From a bacterium (GTDB taxonomy: Bacteria; Patescibacteriota; Patescibacteriia; 2-12-FULL-60-25): DNA of 64,000 bases. The translations under genes were made by a program, and so were the position numbers. Of this stretch, positions 60,310 through 64,000 are shown piece after piece (position 1 is the first letter of the stretch; the number at the start of each line of letters is the position of its first letter). Below the pieces are notes generated by a model. It had not been told where the DNA came from, made no database searches, and saw only the letters and a program-made list of their open reading frames with translations. The stretch lies in contig JAJYXM010000016.1 in NCBI GenBank assembly GCA_021796435.1, positions 1,060,625 through 1,124,624 of the forward strand. Reading direction: 5' to 3'.

Positions 60310-60587
60310 CGACACCTGTGGGCTTCCGCATTTGGCGCATTACGTTGTCGCAAACTCCGTTTTTTGTTCGTCGTACGTTCCCGTACGCCCCCGCCCGCAA
60401 CGCCTGAGCGCAGCGATGGCGGGCAGGTCACAGAAATACTCGTTTGTTCCTAGTACTGCATCCAAAGGCGAAAGTCCTAGTTATTCCTTTTGTGGCAAAA
60501 TCTTAAACGATTGGCGAAAAAAAATCAACCCCCACACCAGTTCGAGATGCAAACGGTATGGGGGCGAGAATATGGTCCCAGGGCGCC
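60310..60587. other. Gap without a gene between tRNA-Met and the HAD gene
   Basis: No ORF is convincing here. The minus strand carries an intrinsic terminator for the HAD gene at 60,529-60,564 (CCCCCATACC/GGTGTGGGGG with a run of T). A GC-rich imperfect palindrome (GCCCGCAACGCC/GGCGGGC region) lies at about 60,392-60,426. Confidence 0.5.
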
Positions 60588-61259
60588 TCAGCCCAGCAGG
60601 CCCAAGGCTCGGAGCTCTCCGATGAGGATGTCGGTAGCAGCTTCCGCGCCTACGGAGCCGATGAGATATTGTACCCCTTCGATTCCGAATTCGCGGGCAG
60701 CGGCGACATTGTCCGCGAGGTCATCCACGAAGATGCACTCTTCTGGCGGAACCTGGGCCAGCTCAAGGGCGCGCCGGAACATCGCTTCATGAGGCTTCAG
60801 CTGCCCGACCTCGTAACTGACGACCATGGCGTCGGGTCGGAAGTCGTTGATCTCCAGAGCGCGCATGACACGGTGCGGATCCGCATCGGAGAGCATGATG
60901 ATCCGCTCGACCCTACCTTCGCGACGCAATCTTTCCCACAACGCGATGATGCGAACATTGGGTTCGAAAATGTCGACGAAGATCGGCCAGAACTTTTCAG
61001 CTGGCAGGCTGCGGTCGAAGCGCTCCTCAAGGACCCGGCGGTACCTCTCCGGAGAGATGGCTCCGGTCAAGATATCCTGATGGATACCCTTGAGATAATC
61101 CGTCCGCACGGAGGTCTCTCCCTGCATCTCCAGGTACAGGAGTTGACTTGTCGTTTCGACGTCCAGGCCGACCATCTCGGCTAGGGCTTTCACGAAACCG
61201 TCGAATACGAGCAGAGCGATGACGTTACCGACATCGGAGAAAAGGACTCTGTAGGACAC
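60588..61259 (-). CDS. HAD superfamily phosphatase, YihX-like
   Basis: This 223-residue protein has HAD motif I as LFSDVGNVIA (D-x-G instead of D-x-D, as in the FDLGNV group that includes YihX), motif II LSD, motif III Lys in VGQLKPHEAMF, and motif IV FVDDLADNV. It should be a small-molecule phosphatase, substrate unknown. I place the start at GTG 61,259 (VSYRVLFSD), which follows AAAGGGTGG, an SD-like sequence uncommon in this host. The longer ORF begins at 61,319. The DNA is more GC-rich by eye than the parAB genes. Confidence 0.85.
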   Translation of the reverse strand: MSYRVLFSDVGNVIALLVFDGFVKALAEMVGLDVETTSQLLYLEMQGETSVRTDYLKGIHQDILTGAISPERYRRVLEERFDRSLPAEKFWPIFVDIFEPNVRIIALWERLRREGRVERIIMLSDADPHRVMRALEINDFRPDAMVVSYEVGQLKPHEAMFRRALELAQVPPEECIFVDDLADNVAAAREFGIEGVQYLIGSVGAEAATDILIGELRALGLLG

Positions 61260-61348
61260 TGGACCACCCTTTCGCAATGAACGTGCAGGAAACTTCGCAT
61301 GAAAATCTAAAATCGTCAAGAAACGGGGGAGGTAGTCCGGCTAAAACA

Positions 61349-61369
61349 AAAAACTCCCTTTCGGGAGTT
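61349..61369 (-). terminator. Terminator behind initiator tRNA-Met
   Basis: AACTCCC, loop GAAA, GGGAGTT followed by TTTTTG on the minus strand, 8 nt after the tRNA 3' end. Confidence 0.85.
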
Positions 61370-61376
61370 CTCTGTT

Positions 61377-61452
61377 TGGTTGCGGGAGCCGGACTCGAAC
61401 CGGCGACCTCCGGGTTATGGGCCCGGCGAGCTGCCAACTGCTCTATCCCGCG
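61377..61452 (-). tRNA. Initiator tRNA-fMet (CAT)
   Basis: A 76-nt tRNA with anticodon loop CCCATAA. It shows the two initiator marks: an unpaired C1-A72 at the end of the acceptor stem (CGCGGGA with TCCCGCA) and three consecutive G-C pairs at the bottom of the anticodon stem (CCGGG/CCCGG). The CCA is encoded. Confidence 0.95.
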
Positions 61453-61498
61453 ATGTCTAACAAGACTTATTGATAATCTTGAATAAATGGAGTCTACG

Positions 61499-62671
61499 CT
61501 ATACAGCCCTGTCTGTCAACACGTCCAATATCACGTTCGCTGCGATTTCCCAGCCCATTTTAGTGCTGCGCATCTTACCTTGACGCGCAACATCAGCACG
61601 CTTCTGTTCGCTATCCATAAGTTCGAGCAATGATTGCTTCCAGGCGCGCAAATCATCGGGCGGCAGACACGGAGAAGCGTCACCTACGACTTCGGGCAAG
61701 GCTCCACCGGTAGACGACAATACGGCAGTACCTGCCTGCATAGCCTCGAGCGCAACAAGCCCGAAACCTTCGTAAAACGACGGAAGCGCGACAAGTTCAG
61801 CCGCCAACAGCAAGTCTCGACGATGTTCGTCCGTCGGCGCTTCGATGCGGTGCAGACGAGATTGGGTGTCCGTCCTGCCCCGTTGCGCATCTACGAGCGA
61901 TGAAGAAATGGCATCCAGTTTCCATCCATCACGTCCGGCGATGACCAAATCGGTCGGACGCTTGAATTCGGAACGAGCTTCATCCCAAGCCTTGAGAAGC
62001 ATGGGCAGGTTCTTCCTCGGTTCCAAGGTGCCCAGGTAGAGGATGAAAGGTCGTGTCACGCCGCGCTCAGCCAAACGGTATCTTGCTTTTTGTTTAGCCT
62101 GGGCCAAGGCCTCGTCGTGCAGTGAGGCAAGCTCCGGATCCCCGCCCTCCAACGTAACGCGTACCGTGGAAGGATCGAGTTGGAATTTTTTGACCAATTC
62201 GTCTTTGGTGAACTGGGAAACGCATAGCACATGGCCAGCCTTACGGATGCCTTTGCGGAACAAGTTGGTGGTGATAGCCCGGCGGAAAAGCGATTCCGGA
62301 AACCATTCCGGATGGTCGAATATTGCGACATCATGCACCCAAGGGACGACCGGGATCTTGATCCCAGGAGCGACAGCTCCCGAAGGAACGAACAATACGT
62401 CGCAACCATAGGCCTCAAGGGATTGGCGCAATGATCCCCCGGTGGCGCTATTCAGTTTGATTATGCGGCATTTGCCGCTGGACATGTTCCTGAAGATCTC
62501 CTTGCCGTGCTCTTGCGCGGCTTCGCGCGGGATATAAAGGGATAACGTGAGATTAGGGTGTCCGGAAGACAATGCGAATAGGGCTTTCGTGATTTCACGC
62601 GACGCGTGAGCGATACCCGTACCGGGCGTCCCTCCGGGCGGTAAACACCGCAAGTCTATCCCGAGGATCAT
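61499..62671 (-). CDS. Glycosyltransferase family 4-type protein
   Basis: This 390-residue protein is a GT-B glycosyltransferase. The C-terminal donor-binding half shows FILYLGTLEPRKNLPMLLKAW, LVIAGRDGWK, and the E-x7-E region in SFYEGFGLVALEAMQAGTAV. The N-terminal acceptor half starts MILGIDLRCLP. It most likely adds a sugar to a cell-surface glycan; donor and acceptor are unknown. I start at ATG 62,671. It is 20 nt downstream of the carboxypeptidase gene, on the same strand. Confidence 0.93.
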   Translation of the reverse strand: MILGIDLRCLPPGGTPGTGIAHASREITKALFALSSGHPNLTLSLYIPREAAQEHGKEIFRNMSSGKCRIIKLNSATGGSLRQSLEAYGCDVLFVPSGAVAPGIKIPVVPWVHDVAIFDHPEWFPESLFRRAITTNLFRKGIRKAGHVLCVSQFTKDELVKKFQLDPSTVRVTLEGGDPELASLHDEALAQAKQKARYRLAERGVTRPFILYLGTLEPRKNLPMLLKAWDEARSEFKRPTDLVIAGRDGWKLDAISSSLVDAQRGRTDTQSRLHRIEAPTDEHRRDLLLAAELVALPSFYEGFGLVALEAMQAGTAVLSSTGGALPEVVGDASPCLPPDDLRAWKQSLLELMDSEQKRADVARQGKMRSTKMGWEIAANVILDVLTDRAV

Positions 62672-62691
62672 AGTTTCATGGGCACATAGCT

Positions 62692-63615
62692 TCAATCCCA
62701 TTCATAAGTGTCGAAAGCCCAGTTGGTCAAAGCTTTGATGTCCTGGAAACGTGCGAAATGGTTGTCATCACCTAGCTCCACGGCCACTACACTGGACCCA
62801 TCACCGCGCTGCGTGATTTGGGCCATGCAATAGCCCGCTTCAGGCAAAGAACCGGTCTTAGCTGCAACGACGGAATACGGCTTTTTGTTCAGGAAAGTGG
62901 AAAGCAACAAGTTGGTCGTCTTGACGTCATAGACCTGTCCGGTCTTGTGCCCGCGAATGATGACTTCTGGCTTCTGCATCGCGGCCGTGATCTGCGGATA
63001 GCCGGAAGCGTGTGTGATGATTGCGGCTATATCCGCGGCATTGGCGCTGTTGCGTGGATCGAGACCGGAAGGATCGGCGTAATGCGGCGATTCAAGGTTC
63101 ATTTCCCTAGCCTTGGCGTTCATGGCGGCGACGAAATTCTCGCGTCCTAGGGTCGATCGCGCCAAAGCGCTGGCCGAAGCGTTGACCGAACCGACCAACA
63201 TGCTTTCCAGGAGTTCGCCATACGTCAGCTGCTCTCCGACCTTGAAGATCGGCTTGCTTTCGTTATCAAAATCCTCCGCCTTCATCTCGACCAAAGCCGT
63301 CATGTCCACCTTCTGGTCAAGGAAGACCATGGCGGTCATGAGTTTGGTCAAGCTCGCGATGGGCATGACTTCATGCTCATTCTGCGCGAAGAGCACTTTT
63401 CCGGAAGCCACGTCAGCCACGAATACGGCTGCCGCGTTGGTCTTGATGCCCAGGCTCTCTTTCCTCTTCTTGATCGGGGCGGATATCTGCTGCGGGACCG
63501 TCACCTCGGCTTGAGGCATCTGCTCTATATATTGGTCGAACAAAGTCTGTGCCTGGACAGGCGAAGCGAGGGTTATGGCAGCCAAAGCGCCGATGAGGGT
63601 CTCGAACATAATCAT
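62692..63615 (-). CDS. D-alanyl-D-alanine carboxypeptidase (peptidase S11)
   Basis: This 307-residue penicillin-binding protein trims the terminal D-Ala of peptidoglycan stems. It has a signal peptide (LIGALAAITLASPVQAQ), the active-site SxxK in IASLTKLMTA, SVN in the second motif and KTG in AAKTGSLPEAGYC. The usual C-terminal membrane-anchoring helix is not seen. Two ATGs lie in frame (63,615 and 63,609). The first overlaps the scpB stop by 4 nt, so the genes are coupled. Confidence 0.93.
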   Translation of the reverse strand: MIMFETLIGALAAITLASPVQAQTLFDQYIEQMPQAEVTVPQQISAPIKKRKESLGIKTNAAAVFVADVASGKVLFAQNEHEVMPIASLTKLMTAMVFLDQKVDMTALVEMKAEDFDNESKPIFKVGEQLTYGELLESMLVGSVNASASALARSTLGRENFVAAMNAKAREMNLESPHYADPSGLDPRNSANAADIAAIITHASGYPQITAAMQKPEVIIRGHKTGQVYDVKTTNLLLSTFLNKKPYSVVAAKTGSLPEAGYCMAQITQRGDGSSVVAVELGDDNHFARFQDIKALTNWAFDTYEWD

Positions 63616-64000
63616 GTATCTATTGTTTTATTTTGATTTTCGGTTTCATTTTTTTGGTCTAAAGACGCGATATCTTCAGTCTGTTGCGGAACGGATTCCT
63701 GAAGACCCTGCAGCATGTCGGAAATCACGGCATGACCGCGCAATTCGGCGTAATCCGGCAGCCCCTCGGCGCTGGCCAATCCCAAGTGGTTCAAGAACTC
63801 GAAGGTGACGGAATATAAAGGCTGGCCCAGGCGTTGGTCGCTTTTCTCTTCGACCAAGCCACGTAACATGAGGTTCCTGATGATGACGGAGGAATGCACG
63901 CCGCGGATCTGCTCTAGTTCGGGACGCGTCATGGGACCGCGATACGCCAAGATGGTCAATGCCTCCAGTGCGGCTCGCGTCAGTTCGCCCTGCGTCTCTT
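63612..64000 (-). CDS. scpB: Segregation and condensation protein ScpB (partial)
   Basis: The C-terminal about 129 residues of ScpB, running out of the window on the right. The winged-helix pattern ELTRAALEALTILAYRGPMT, RPELEQIRGVHSSVIIRNLM and GLVEEKSDQRLGQPLYSVT is typical. ScpB with ScpA and SMC condenses the chromosome. An acidic, Gln/Glu-rich tail ends the protein. It overlaps the carboxypeptidase gene by 4 nt. Confidence 0.93.
   Translation of the reverse strand, partial: ETQGELTRAALEALTILAYRGPMTRPELEQIRGVHSSVIIRNLMLRGLVEEKSDQRLGQPLYSVTFEFLNHLGLASAEGLPDYAELRGHAVISDMLQGLQESVPQQTEDIASLDQKNETENQNKTIDT

Overview
The window joins three DNA populations that differ in base composition, start signals and content. 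The host is most likely a small-genome bacterium of the candidate phyla radiation (Patescibacteria, Parcubacteria-like). I infer this from a VirB4/VirB6/PrgI transfer gene set lying with comF and dprA, very compact operons, several palindromic intergenic repeats, and start codons that almost never carry a Shine-Dalgarno (SD) motif. No 16S rRNA or ribosomal protein gene is present to prove it.

Region 1 (1-18,747, all plus strand) is the late half of a tailed phage: small terminase end, large terminase, portal, putative scaffold, DUF5309/SU10-like capsid protein, head and adaptor proteins, a beta-helix spike, a protein made of 26 uninterrupted 14-residue repeats, a BppU-like protein, a LysM protein, a large putative internal or ejection protein, and a lysis cassette (XhlA-like, amidase, holin-like). 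No tape measure was recognised, which suggests a short-tailed virion. The early genes and any integrase lie left of the window. The phage ends in a terminator, a strong promoter with a roughly 100-nt structured RNA, and a repeat element built on a tRNA-like 3' end.

Region 2 (19,182-26,571) holds peptide deformylase, a short operon of small conserved proteins, two tandem HisRS-type genes (the second lacking the motif 3 arginine and paired with a membrane transporter), and an ECF S component.

Region 3 (about 26,747-37,329) is the most unusual part: a GC-rich 10.6-kb island at the 3' end of comF. The last 114-120 bp of comF occur on both sides as direct repeats, as expected for site-specific insertion, yet no integrase is seen. 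It encodes an SF2 helicase with five 74-residue C-terminal repeats, a tandem RNase III (one dead and one intact domain, each followed by a dsRNA-binding domain), a zinc-cluster protein carrying DnaA domain IV without the ATPase, a complete sigma-70 factor, a second RNase III with a D-to-N change at a metal ligand, and an HrpB-like DEFH helicase. It has its own TTGACA promoters, terminators and strong SD motifs, all unlike the flanking genes. I read it as a self-contained dsRNA-processing or replicative island of unknown function.

Region 4 (37,330-64,000) is host chromosome: comF; a type IV secretion or conjugation operon (46,859 to 38,119, minus strand); LCP protein, der, pth, dprA, topA, a coiled-coil protein, a short RelA/SpoT enzyme, parB/parA, tRNA-Leu, tRNA-Met and initiator tRNA-Met, a HAD phosphatase, a glycosyltransferase, a D,D-carboxypeptidase and the end of scpB. 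A second copy of the tRNA-end repeat element sits directly behind tRNA-Met.
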